DNA from: CAVWDU01 sp963753815
GTDB lineage: Bacteria; Pseudomonadota; Gammaproteobacteria; Pseudomonadales; Halieaceae
Direction of reading: 5' to 3'
Assembly: GCA_963753815.1 (NCBI GenBank)
Contig: CAVWDU010000007.1
Coordinates: 472,056-536,055 of the forward strand
Length of the DNA: 64,000 bases
In this document: one piece after another, positions 17,627 through 26,192 of the stretch
Position numbering within the stretch: position 1 is the first letter of the stretch
Layout: each line of letters begins with the position of its first letter
The notes under the pieces: generated by a model
Seen by the model: the letters and a program-made list of their open reading frames with translations, nothing else
The model's database searches: none
Told to the model about the DNA's origin: nothing
Program-made: the position numbers and the translations under genes

Positions 17627-18457
17627 ATGTGTCGATGGCTGGCCTATTCGGGTTCTCCGGTGCTGTTGGATGACCTCTTGTTTAAACCCACTCACTCGCT
17701 GATTGAGCAAAGCCTGCAATCACGGTTGGGCGCAACCACGACCAACGGAGACGGTTTCGGAGTTGGCTGGTACGGTGCGGGTGAAATACCATTGCTTTTC
17801 CGCAGCACCGAGCCGGCCTGGCATGACCGCAACCTTCGGGAACTGTCGCGCGAAGTGTTATCACCGCATGTGTTTGCCCATGTCCGAGCGTCGACCGGCA
17901 GCGCGATCCAGCAGACAAACTGCCATCCTTTTCGTTACGGTCGCTGGCTGTGGATGCACAACGGGGCAATTCGTGGGTTCATGTCGATAAAACGCGACCT
18001 GGCGTTGGCAGTTGACGCTTCCCTGTTTGCAAATATAGAAGGTTCCACAGATTCGGAATTGTTCTTTTTTCTCGCCCTGACATTTGGTCTCGAGCACGAT
18101 CCACCCTCCGCTGTGGAGCGCGCTACAGGATTCATCGAAAAAGTGGGTAAATCCCATGGTATTGAGCACCCGGTGCAGATGACGCTGGCCATAAGCGATG
18201 GCGACAGTCTGTGGGTATTTCGCTATTCGAGCGAGGCAAACAGCCGAAGTCTGTTTTACTCATCTGACGTCGAAACCTTGCAGACTCTATACCCGGAAAA
18301 CACAGTATTCCAACAACTATCGCCCGGGAGTCGTCTCGTAGTATCTGAACCACTCAGCGACCTGCCGGGACTCTGGAACGAAGTCCCGGAGGCAAGTTAC
18401 GGCGTCGTGCACGACGGCGTCCAAGAGCTGCACACGTTTACGCCCGTAGCAGCCTGA
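17627..18457 (+). CDS. Class II glutamine amidotransferase (YafJ-like)
   Basis: A 276-residue protein starting at the ATG at 17627, so that Cys2 (MCRWLAYSG) becomes the N-terminal nucleophile after methionine removal. It is a stand-alone Ntn-type glutaminase domain: GDGFGVGWYG, HVRASTGSAIQQTNCHPF, WMHNGAI and STDSELFFFL are the expected glutamine-binding and oxyanion elements. YafJ/GAT2-like proteins of this length are common; the acceptor reaction is not established. The 3' end of the gene (from 18339) is duplicated downstream at 18694, so its terminator region has been rearranged while the gene itself is intact. Confidence 0.9.
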   Translation: MCRWLAYSGSPVLLDDLLFKPTHSLIEQSLQSRLGATTTNGDGFGVGWYGAGEIPLLFRSTEPAWHDRNLRELSREVLSPHVFAHVRASTGSAIQQTNCHPFRYGRWLWMHNGAIRGFMSIKRDLALAVDASLFANIEGSTDSELFFFLALTFGLEHDPPSAVERATGFIEKVGKSHGIEHPVQMTLAISDGDSLWVFRYSSEANSRSLFYSSDVETLQTLYPENTVFQQLSPGSRLVVSEPLSDLPGLWNEVPEASYGVVHDGVQELHTFTPVAA

Positions 18458-18458
18458 G

Positions 18459-18548
18459 TTTTCGAACTCAGCAAGCGGTTGCCAATCGGCACCGAACGAA
18501 AAGATCGTCCCCCTGTGCGAGGCAACGATCGAGCAAATCGGAGACTGT
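18459..18548 (+). pseudogene. P1 (S58) peptidase fragment, copy 1
   Basis: Directly after the amidotransferase stop, the frame starting at 18459 reads FSNSASGCQSAPNEKIVPLC, then EATIEQI. This aligns with the C-terminal part of the intact P1 peptidase 2 kb downstream (GGSQSVANESIVPLFEATIQ). It is too short to function. The DNA is only about 80% alike in the best stretch, so it derives from a related gene or an old copy. Confidence 0.6.
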
Positions 18549-18564
18549 TTACTGAACTCGGCTC

Positions 18565-19053
18565 AATACCTCGTCAAGTTCCGAGGACATGGACCCGACA
18601 GGAATTAGGTAAACTGTCCCTGGGATTACAATACCTCGTCAAGTTCCGAGGACATGGACCCAACAGGAATTAGGTAAACTGTCCCCGGGATTCTAGTATC
18701 TGAACCACTCAGCGACCTGCCGGGACTCTGGAACGAAGTCCCGGAGGCAAATTACGGCGTCGTGCACGACGGCGTCCAAGAGCTGCACGCGTTTACGCCC
18801 GTAGCAGCCTGAGTTTTCGAACTCAGCAAGCGGTTGGTAATCGGTACCAAACGAAAAGATCGTCCCCCTGTGCGAGGCAACGATCGAGCAAATCGGAGAC
18901 TGTTTACTGAACTCGACTGAATACCTCGTCAAGTTCCGAGGACGTGGACCCGACAGGAATTAGGTAAACTGTCCCCGGGATTCCGACATGAATACCTCGT
19001 CAAGTTCCGAGGACGTGGACCCGACAGGAATTAGGTAAACTGTCCCCGGGATT
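18565..19053 (+). repeat. Four 63-bp REP-like units
   Basis: Units lie at 18565-18627, 18630-18692, 18920-18982 and 18991-19053. Each opens with a small hairpin (CCTCG-N8-CGAGG) and ends in GGTAAACTGTCCCCGGGATT or a one-base variant. The hairpin plus conserved tail resembles REP sequences mobilised by Y1 (RAYT) transposases, but no such transposase is in the window. Confidence 0.8.
18694..18903 (+). pseudogene. Second copy of the amidotransferase 3' end and P1-peptidase scrap
   Basis: Bases 18694-18812 repeat the last ~40 codons and stop of the amidotransferase gene with no start or upstream part. Bases 18814-18903 repeat the P1-peptidase fragment. Both arose with the 355-base tandem duplication. 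Confidence 0.75.
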
Positions 19054-19140
19054 CATGACCGAACCCTGTAGATTGAGGAGCGACTGGTACGCCCCTTAGT
19101 ACGAGCACTGTAGGAGGATTTCCAGTCCGACAAACTGAGA

Positions 19141-19199
19141 GCAGTCTGTCGGACCCAGGCTGATCCTGCTGCGGCGGCCCCCTAAGCCCGACAAACTGC
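19141..19199. mobile_element. Short, internally deleted copy of a 19-bp-TIR element
   Basis: Begins GCAGTCTGTCGGACCCAGG and ends CCTAAGCCCGACAAACTGC, imperfect inverted ends of the same element seen intact at 21604-21766, with nearly all internal sequence lost. A further half-end (AGTCCGACAAACTG, 19123-19136) sits just before it, so two partial copies abut and form a hairpin. Confidence 0.75.
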
Positions 19200-19272
19200 C
19201 AGCCCGGTTCAGTGTAAGGGACGAGCCTTGGATTTGGCTGTAGTATGATAAAGCGCCGCGAAGGAGAGCGTA

Positions 19273-20160
19273 ATGGTTCGTGCCCTGATCACCGCTATCA
19301 TCTGTTGTGCACTCTCTGCTCAAGCAGAGACCCGGAAAGACTATCCGCAATACGGTATCTCTATAGCCGTGCCTGACAACTGGCGCACGCAGGAAGCGGG
19401 CGACTATCTGCTCATGGTTTCCGACACCGAGCCCGGCCTGGTGGCCATGACCCTGAACCGAGCGACCGATGTTACGCAATTGAAAGCCGCCGCCGGACAG
19501 GGTATCGAGGACGATGGCGTCAGCCTGCAGCGCAGCGGTGATTTCGAGAAGGTTGGCATAGAGGGTCTGGGCGCCGAGTTTTCAGGGACCTACGATGGCG
19601 CGGCGGCGATGGCCTTTGTCGCCGGAGTTATCAATCCCTTTGGCAGGGGCGTGACCATCGCCGCAATCACGTCGCGTACAAGCTACGGCCCGGCACAGGT
19701 TGCCTTGGTGAAAGAAATTGCGGATGGCCTCCATTTTGCCCAGCCGGTGGAGCCCAGGGCCGTCAGCGACTGGAACCGCAAGCTCCCCCACCGCAAGCTG
19801 ACCTATATGCGCACAACGGGTGGTTCCGGCTCAAGCTACACCGATTCATCGGGGCAAATCTACAGTTCCTACAGCGGCACAAGCTCCCGGCATTCAATCC
19901 ATTTCTGCGGTAACGGTCGTTTCTACGCATCCAACAGCGACAGTACGTCCTTCGACAATAGCGGCGGCTTCGGCATGGTTGCCGGGAACGGCGCGGGGGA
20001 AGGCGCCTGGACAATCGAACCCGGCGATGGGGATACCGTACTGTTGGTGCTCGTTTTCGATGACGGCGGCCGCCAGGAGTATGATCTGCTGTATGACGGT
20101 AAGAAGACTACGCTGGACGGCTCTCGGTACTTTTATACCGACAGTGATTGGTGCGGGTAG
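19273..20160 (+). CDS. Exported protein of unknown function
   Basis: A 295-residue protein with a signal peptide (about residues 1-18, ALITAIICCALSAQA). The first half (YGISIAVPDNWRTQEAGDYLLMVSDTE and following) has the strand-rich look of PsbP/DcrB-like periplasmic domains, which often begin with a 'P-x-x-W' turn. The second half is rich in Ser, Gly and Tyr (GGSGSSYTDSSGQIYSSYSG) and then beta-rich, ending in a Cys-containing WCG. Two cysteines (HFCGNG and DWCG) could pair. I do not recognise the full architecture. The gene begins just after the short mobile-element copy, which may contribute to its promoter region. Confidence 0.65.
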   Translation: MVRALITAIICCALSAQAETRKDYPQYGISIAVPDNWRTQEAGDYLLMVSDTEPGLVAMTLNRATDVTQLKAAAGQGIEDDGVSLQRSGDFEKVGIEGLGAEFSGTYDGAAAMAFVAGVINPFGRGVTIAAITSRTSYGPAQVALVKEIADGLHFAQPVEPRAVSDWNRKLPHRKLTYMRTTGGSGSSYTDSSGQIYSSYSGTSSRHSIHFCGNGRFYASNSDSTSFDNSGGFGMVAGNGAGEGAWTIEPGDGDTVLLVLVFDDGGRQEYDLLYDGKKTTLDGSRYFYTDSDWCG

Positions 20161-20454
20161 CACATGGTCGCATAACGGCCACACCCTGGTGCGATCAGCA
20201 GGATAATTACCAAATCATACCTGCCACATTTGCCTGGCCTGTTCGGCACCCTGCACTCAGCGGAGCGGGCCAGGCTGCGATTGACGACCGGGAGTAAGCG
20301 CGGCCGAACCGCTGGTGATAGCCGAGAACGGGTTCAGCCCTGCGGTGAAGCAAAACCGGCTTGATGGTTTGACGCCCAAAACAGCTCTTCGCCTCGTGCA
20401 ACTCCAATCGACCACTCTCCAAGAGGCTATGCACATGCTCTATACTAACAGCCT
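20161..20454. other. Intergenic region
   Basis: About 294 bases before the P1 peptidase gene with no supported gene, RNA or repeat. An open frame on the minus strand continues from inside the peptidase gene and looks like its shadow. Confidence 0.4.
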
Positions 20455-21604
20455 GTGAAGATACTACCGCTACTGCTCTTACTGCCCTCCCTCGCCACGG
20501 CTGCTGAACATCCGCGAGCACGTGATATCGGCATCCCGTTCGACGGCGTTGCCAGGCCGTCATAACGCGATTACCGACGTGCCGGGGGTGGAGGTCGGCT
20601 TTGAGACCATTGTCCGCGATCTGCCGGGCGACAGGGCTGTTCGCACGGGCGTAACAGCGATACTGCCGCGGGGCCGGACAAACCACGATAAACCTGCTTA
20701 CGGCGGCTGGTTTTCGCTCAACGGCAATGGCGAGATGACCGGTACGGCCTGGATCGAGGAGTCGGGTTTCATCGAGGGCCCGATCATGATTACCAATACG
20801 CACAGTGTTGGCGCCGTACACGAGGGCACGATCCGCTGGCGCCTGGAGAATGGCGCCGCCGATTCCCGCGACTACTGGTGGTCACTCCCCGTGGTCGCCG
20901 AAACCTGGGATGGATACCTCAACGACATCAACGGCTTTCACGTGCGACCTGAACACGCTGGCGCCGCGATCGATGCCGCTCAACCCGGCCCGGTGCAAGA
21001 AGGCAATGTCGGTGGCGGCACCGCGATGAACTGCTTCGAGTTCAAGTGTGGCACAGGCACCTCGTCCCGCGCCGTAACTGTTGCTGGCAAGGATCACATT
21101 CTCGGCGTACTGGTTCAGGCCAACTTCGGCGTCCGCGACAACCTTATCGTCGCCGGCGTGCCGGTAGGCAGGCACCTGCGCGACGACAGGGTGTTTTCAT
21201 CCACCATTGCCGACTATACAGGCTTCGGCTCGATCATCATCGTGGTCGGCACCGATGCACCGCTACTCCCTCATCAATTGAAACGCATCACCCGACGCGC
21301 AGCCCTTGGCCTGTCGCGCACAGGCAGTATCGCGGGCAACGGCTCCGGCGACATCTTTCTCGCCTTCTCGACGGCCAACCCGGGTATCAACCAGTCCAGT
21401 TCAGAGGGCGGCAGCCAATCTGTAGCCAACGAAAGCATCGTCCCTCTGTTCGAGGCGACGATACAGGCGACGGAGGAAGCGATTATCAACGCCCTGGTCG
21501 CCGGTCGCACCATGACCGGCAACGGTGGGAAGACCGTCACCGCAATTGATCATCAGGAACTCAGGCGGGTGCTGCGGGAATTCAACAGACTGGCAGCACC
21601 CTAG
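20455..21604 (+). CDS. P1-family (S58, DmpA-like) peptidase, interrupted by one extra base
   Basis: The N-terminal part starts at GTG 20455: a signal peptide (ILPLLLLLPSLATAAE) followed by PRARDIGIPFDG, the normal opening of DmpA-type proteins. The frame then fails, and PGRHNAITDVPGVEVG continues in the +1 frame to 21604. The break lies at 20548-20551 (GTTG where three bases are expected). The body is typical: TGVTAILPRG, the self-cleavage/nucleophile region GGGTAMNCFEFKCGTGTSSR, and SGDIFLAFST. The family includes the L-aminopeptidase/D-Ala-esterase/amidase DmpA and beta-aminopeptidases, which activate by cleaving themselves before a Ser/Thr; here the segment is GTGTSSR. The repaired protein is exported. 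The stop codon overlaps the start of the mobile element at 21604. Confidence 0.85.
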
Positions 21605-21766
21605 CAGTCTGTCGGACTTAGGCTGATCCTGCTGCGGCGGCGGGACAGCGGCCCCTTTTCCCGCCCTTTTTCGTTACATAGCCACCACTGTGCGCCTCAA
21701 AAGGGCGGAAAAAGTGTCTCGCTCTCCCACTTGCCTCGCGACGGCCCCCTAAGTCCGACAGACTGC
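21604..21766. mobile_element. 163-bp MITE-like element with perfect 19-bp terminal inverted repeats
   Basis: Ends are GCAGTCTGTCGGACTTAGG and its exact reverse complement. Inside, a second inverted repeat (CCGCCCTTTT at about 21660 and AAAAGGGCGG at about 21698) makes a long hairpin. There is no coding capacity, so it depends on a transposase elsewhere. It lies between two convergent genes, and its left end overlaps the stop codon of the P1 peptidase. The hairpin with T-runs may also act as a transcription terminator. Confidence 0.85.
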
Positions 21767-21817
21767 CAGCCCGGTTCGCTCACCGATTGGCTGCGGCGGG
21801 ATTTGGTCACCCCACCG

Positions 21818-24800
21818 TCAATCGCCGAACAGCGAACTTTCCAAAATGTCCACGTCGATCCAGCCCACCCTGCCGCTGCGCCGGAACAGCTCCGCAGCCA
21901 CCGCCGGCGGCAACCCGGTGCCTGGTAACGACTCAGCTTCCCCACCGCTCCAGGACACCCGGATGCCGGGTTCGCCGTGGGTTTGCAACCGGTAACGAAC
22001 AGGTACCTGACAATAGGTAAAGGCCAGCGTCCGGGGCTCGAGCGGTAGCTCCCGGGCCTGGTCCGCGACATCGCGGTAGGTGAACACCGCCGACCCGCCA
22101 ATGAATTCACGCCGGCGCAGCAGGGATACATCGAAATGGATTTCCCCGTCGGCCACCAAAACACCGAGTTCGCCGAAGCGGCTCAGGATCTCTTCCTTGA
22201 CCTGGCCGGTCATGCCCGGCTGCTGGGCGCCCATATGCGAAGGCGTATGGGAGTAGGGATCGGCCGGGAAGCCGCCGTATTCCGCCGGCGTCTTGTTAAA
22301 ACCAAGACCCTTGCGGATGCGGTAGTAAAAGTCGCCCAGCTCGCGACAGGTCGCATCGGCCGAGCCCGCCGCGCGCGCCTGGAAAAAGCATTCCTGCACG
22401 GCGAGCAGCAGCTTGCCCACCATATGCCAGTAAATGCTGCCGAGACCTTCAAACGCGAACATGGTGCCGGAACGACCGGTGAATTCACGGTGTCGGAACA
22501 CGGTTTCGTAGAGCGCCAGCACGGCGTCAGTCTGATCCGGCTCAGCTCCGCAATCGATCAGCCGCTGCGCAAGATCACCGGCATTGCGCAGGTCCGCGTT
22601 GAAACGACAGTGGCCCTCTGCGTCGCGTTCAACGAGTCTGCGATCGCCGTTGTCCAGCATCGTTTTCAACAGGGGAATCGCCATGGCCTCCTGCTCGGGG
22701 ACACGATTGCGACAGAGGAAGCCCTCCGGCTCGCGGTCCGGGTACAGCATGAAAGTGTGCTGGTCTTCGCGGTAGAGGGGGCTGGCATACATTGATTTCA
22801 GCAGGGCGACTGCGTCTTCCGCGGACACGGCGCCGGAGCTGAGCGCCGCAACCTGCCCTTCCAGCATGAGGTAAAGGTGGTCCACCCCCAGCTTCCCGTC
22901 ACTCCGGTGTAGCAGGTTGTAGGCGTGGTACATGTCGTCGTCGCGACGATTACGGGCGATGCTGTGATTGGTGACCCGCAGGGCCTGTGACAGCAGGGCT
23001 TCGACGTCCTCCACCGGGACCGCGGTGTTTCCTGTCAGACTGCCGTCGCGATAAAGCTTCTCCCGGTACTCAGTGCCGACAGTACCCAGTCTGGCGGTGA
23101 TCTGAAGACGCAGCGCATCATCGAGCGGGCCGCTTTCCATTGCGGCCGCGGCCTCATCGATGGCCGCGGCTGTCTGATCCAGCCAGGTGGCGACCGCGCT
23201 CGAGAGGTTTACAGGCGCCTGTTCGTCGGCCAGCAGGGCCTGCAGGAACACGAGGTAACGCCGGATGTAATACAGGGTCACCATCGACAGACCATTACCC
23301 ACCAGGGCGTTGTTGGCGTCGTTCCATTCCGGGCGCTGGGTATTGAGCCAGATGCCGCCCTCGGGGACCAGGTTGGCCAGCTTGGCGAGCAATGGCACCA
23401 GAAGTTTCTCTGCCAGATTGACGTGGTAGACCTGGTCGTCGGCATCCAGCAACAGCTGCCCGTCCGCACCCATGCGATCGACCCGCTGCGCTATTTCACC
23501 GGCCAGTTCCTGGTCGTAGTCGACCGTCGTCTTCGGATCAGCCAGCAGTTGCTCGAAAGGGCGGATGCGGTAGGGTACGTTTGCATAGCTGAAAATTTCC
23601 CGGCGCAGCAGCCCCGGCAAGGCGCCCGGATGCTGACGCCGCGAAAGCTCCAGCAACTTCAGCAGGTAGATGATCTGGTGGTCGCCCCAGTAGCCGATGT
23701 AGCTCCAGGGATCGTCCGGTTCTTCTACTTCCCACTCGAAGCCTTCGCTGGTCACTCGGTAGGGATTGTAACCGTCGGCCGTGGTGGCGTTCACGAAGCG
23801 GGCGATCACGTGTTCGGCAAATCCGGGAAAGCTGACCAGCAGTGTTTCCCAGTTCTGGAAGATGTCGCGCCAGTTGCCCTGGTAGCGCAGCAGCCGCTCG
23901 CCGTGCTCGTCACGCAGCACGATGGCGAACTCGTTCCAGGGGCGGGAGGGATCACCGTGGCGGCGGCCAAAGGTGATCGGCAGGTACTCGTAACAGAGAC
24001 GTTCCAGGGTCGGGTCGCCGGAGGCGGTCGCTTGTGCCAGCAGGTCCTCGCGGTCGATCAGCGGCGGCAGGGCATCGAGCAGGGGGCGATGCCGATCAAA
24101 AGCGGAGAGGTTGAAGTGCCGGAGGTGACCCGCCAGGTGATCGCGGCCCACGGCGTAGCCGTCGGCGAAGATGCCGCCGCGAAGCACGTTGAACACCACG
24201 TTGGTATAGTGATGGTTGTCGGCCATTTCATCGGCGGTGTGCTGGAATCCATCCGCGCTGGCCATGATGCCGGCGAGCTCCCCATCCGCCTGCCTAATCG
24301 ATTGCTCCAGCGACGCCTCCAGCGCGACGGGATCGGCCAGCTGGCGAAGCAGGTCAGCGCAGTCCGCCTGGCTGCGCTCCAGGTCGGCGACGAGTCGCCA
24401 GGTATTCGACTCGCCCGCGCCCAGCGCAACCTTGCTAACGACGAGGTAGGCACCGCGCACTCCCCGGATATGTGGTTCGGTGGTTACGTCGCCCGAGTGC
24501 TTGAACGCGTCGACCTGTCGCGAACTGAGGAGAATCCCAGGCTTGTCGAGACCGAGCTGAAATACCGTACTGGCGCGCAGTGATTCCGCCGGTTCCGCGC
24601 GGTCGGTAATCGCAGAGTTCAGCGTAAACATGCCGAGACCGGATGCCTCGTCGAGTTCCGAGCGTTTGTAGGCATCGACCAGGTAGCTGGCGCGGGCCTG
24701 GGTCGCCCGGGGCGTGCCGGCGGGAAGCAGGTTCTGCAAACCGTCCAGCAGCTGCAGTTCACGGCGTTCCGAGCCCAGGTTTTGCAGCTCGCTGTCCCGG

Positions 24801-25309
24801 CAGAAGCCATAGGCTTCGCTGGTGCGCCAGCCATAGCGAAAGGCCAGCTCGAGATCGTCGTTGATCTCCTCGAACACCAGCTTGCTGCCCGCCGCGTTGC
24901 GGTACAGGTTTCGACTGATCCGGTAACGTCCCTCGTGGGCGACCTTGAAGGGCTCCCACAACCGGTGCCCGCCGTCACCCGCCATCCTGATCAGGCTGAG
25001 CGGGCCGGTGTGGGGCGTGGATTCGTAAATACGGTCGACGGTGACGTAGGGGAACAGTGCAGTCTCCGGCGAAACACGGCCAAGCGTAAGTCCACCATTG
25101 GACGCCACGAATATCCAGTGGTCACCCGCGGAGACGAGGCTGATGAAAAATGGCGGCATACGGTCGACATCACTGATGCGGTAGTAGCGTTCGCCGCGGA
25201 AATCGACGAAACCGCCAGCGGGGCCGCAATCAGCCTCGCCGGATGCCCTCGGAGTCGAACTGACACCGCCATTGTCGTTAGCATTTGTTCCTGTCGCGGC
25301 TATAGCCAT
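21818..25309 (-). CDS. Very large (~1,160 aa) GH94/cellobiose-phosphorylase-like protein
   Basis: A single uninterrupted frame. An upstream extension to 25471 is open, but its first codons come from a REP-like repeat (25452-25480), so I start at the ATG ending at 25309. The N-terminal half is strand-rich (GERYYRISDVDRMPPFFISL, DHWIFVASNGGLTLGR, SLIRMAGDGGHRLWEPF). It recalls the beta-sandwich of GH94-type phosphorylases. The second half is helix-rich with an (alpha/alpha)6 look: YIGYWGDHQIIYLLKLLE, EGGIWLNTQRPEWNDANNAL, NHSIARNRRDDDMYHAYNLL and FAFEGLGSIYWHMVGKLLLA. There is no clear signal peptide. The PEWNDANNAL segment could carry a catalytic acid. The carbohydrate-active role is inferred from fold style; I am not sure of the family and no sugar genes adjoin it. 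Confidence 0.65.
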   Translation of the reverse strand: MAIAATGTNANDNGGVSSTPRASGEADCGPAGGFVDFRGERYYRISDVDRMPPFFISLVSAGDHWIFVASNGGLTLGRVSPETALFPYVTVDRIYESTPHTGPLSLIRMAGDGGHRLWEPFKVAHEGRYRISRNLYRNAAGSKLVFEEINDDLELAFRYGWRTSEAYGFCRDSELQNLGSERRELQLLDGLQNLLPAGTPRATQARASYLVDAYKRSELDEASGLGMFTLNSAITDRAEPAESLRASTVFQLGLDKPGILLSSRQVDAFKHSGDVTTEPHIRGVRGAYLVVSKVALGAGESNTWRLVADLERSQADCADLLRQLADPVALEASLEQSIRQADGELAGIMASADGFQHTADEMADNHHYTNVVFNVLRGGIFADGYAVGRDHLAGHLRHFNLSAFDRHRPLLDALPPLIDREDLLAQATASGDPTLERLCYEYLPITFGRRHGDPSRPWNEFAIVLRDEHGERLLRYQGNWRDIFQNWETLLVSFPGFAEHVIARFVNATTADGYNPYRVTSEGFEWEVEEPDDPWSYIGYWGDHQIIYLLKLLELSRRQHPGALPGLLRREIFSYANVPYRIRPFEQLLADPKTTVDYDQELAGEIAQRVDRMGADGQLLLDADDQVYHVNLAEKLLVPLLAKLANLVPEGGIWLNTQRPEWNDANNALVGNGLSMVTLYYIRRYLVFLQALLADEQAPVNLSSAVATWLDQTAAAIDEAAAAMESGPLDDALRLQITARLGTVGTEYREKLYRDGSLTGNTAVPVEDVEALLSQALRVTNHSIARNRRDDDMYHAYNLLHRSDGKLGVDHLYLMLEGQVAALSSGAVSAEDAVALLKSMYASPLYREDQHTFMLYPDREPEGFLCRNRVPEQEAMAIPLLKTMLDNGDRRLVERDAEGHCRFNADLRNAGDLAQRLIDCGAEPDQTDAVLALYETVFRHREFTGRSGTMFAFEGLGSIYWHMVGKLLLAVQECFFQARAAGSADATCRELGDFYYRIRKGLGFNKTPAEYGGFPADPYSHTPSHMGAQQPGMTGQVKEEILSRFGELGVLVADGEIHFDVSLLRRREFIGGSAVFTYRDVADQARELPLEPRTLAFTYCQVPVRYRLQTHGEPGIRVSWSGGEAESLPGTGLPPAVAAELFRRSGRVGWIDVDILESSLFGD

Positions 25310-26192
25310 AGCGAGCGCCCCCGGAGTTATGCGACTGTTGGTTGAAACGCAATTATAGAAAAAGCGCTGGTGATGGGGGTGGCAGTTGCGTTCAACCGGA
25401 CTTTCAGCGGGATAGGGCGGCAGGTGCTCTGCGGAGGGCGGGAAATATGTCGAATTCTGGGGACAGTTCACTTAACTCGGGGCCTGACCACAGGGGCACA
25501 TTCGCATACGAGAGTGCGGAAACCCAAGATTCGCACCCCCGCGCCGGCTCAACACACGAGACACTGTCGACCGGGTAAGCGAAAGTCTCCATGCAGCAAT
25601 AGCAGGCCGATCTGAATCGATGCGGATATCGAGAAATCAACAACGCGGCATGGGCGCCATGATTGGGGTCAGTTTATTGGTCTTGAAGTTTCCGACCTGC
25701 GCCCTGAGATAAACTGACTACACCTGCAACCGCCCGTAACTGCATCAGCGCCGATCACCCGGCTGCCACAGTGTTCAGTATTTTTGTCATTCGACCGCGC
25801 CGGAACGACAAGCGTCGCCGTTAGCCTGGCCGGTGGTTTATTCGACATGCGCACGCCTGTGATGCTCAATCTGTCCACCCCTCTTCAAGTAGTGTAATGT
25901 GTCACCGCGACCCCGCCGGCAGAATCACGAGAACCGTGCGGCCCTGGACATAACCTCGACGGCTGCAGGCATCGTGGACATTCAACTGCTGAGGTGGAAC
26001 GCTCCGCGAGCGGTGGTACATGGTCTACCTGCCTTTAAGTCGCGCTTCGCAGGGGAAAGCGGGGCGGTTTCTGGCTACACTCTATCGCAACGCGGCGGTC
26101 ACGGTTTGTATCGTGCGATGAGTGCATGCCCACCTGGCGTCCCCGGACGCCGGCAAACAATCAACGTCTGGGAGGCTTTCGTAATCAAATCA
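25310..26192. other. Intergenic/decayed region between the GH94-like gene and tamA
   Basis: About 880 bases separating divergent genes. It contains one REP-like repeat (25452-25480) and weak degenerate relatives near 25665-25722. Open frames run in from both neighbours, but their outer parts have no family character. Promoters of both genes should lie here; I cannot place them with confidence. Confidence 0.4.
25452..25480 (-). repeat. Single copy of the AAACTGTC-type repeat
   Basis: Reads GAATTCTGGGGACAGTTCAC then TTAACTCGG on the plus strand, the reverse orientation of the units at 18.6-19.1 kb and the same orientation as the array at 36.1 kb. It lies in the region upstream of the GH94-like gene and would supply false start codons to it. 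Confidence 0.7.

Larger units (their letters stand above)
18339..19053 (+). repeat. ~355-bp tandem duplication of the amidotransferase 3' end plus repeats
   Basis: Copy 1 (18339-18693) and copy 2 (18694-19053) are nearly identical, offset by 355 bases. Each starts with the last ~40 codons of the amidotransferase gene. It then runs through a P1-peptidase scrap and ends in two copies of a 63-base unit. Differences are a few point changes (for example GGCAAGTTACGG versus GGCAAATTACGG), so the event is fairly recent. Confidence 0.85.
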
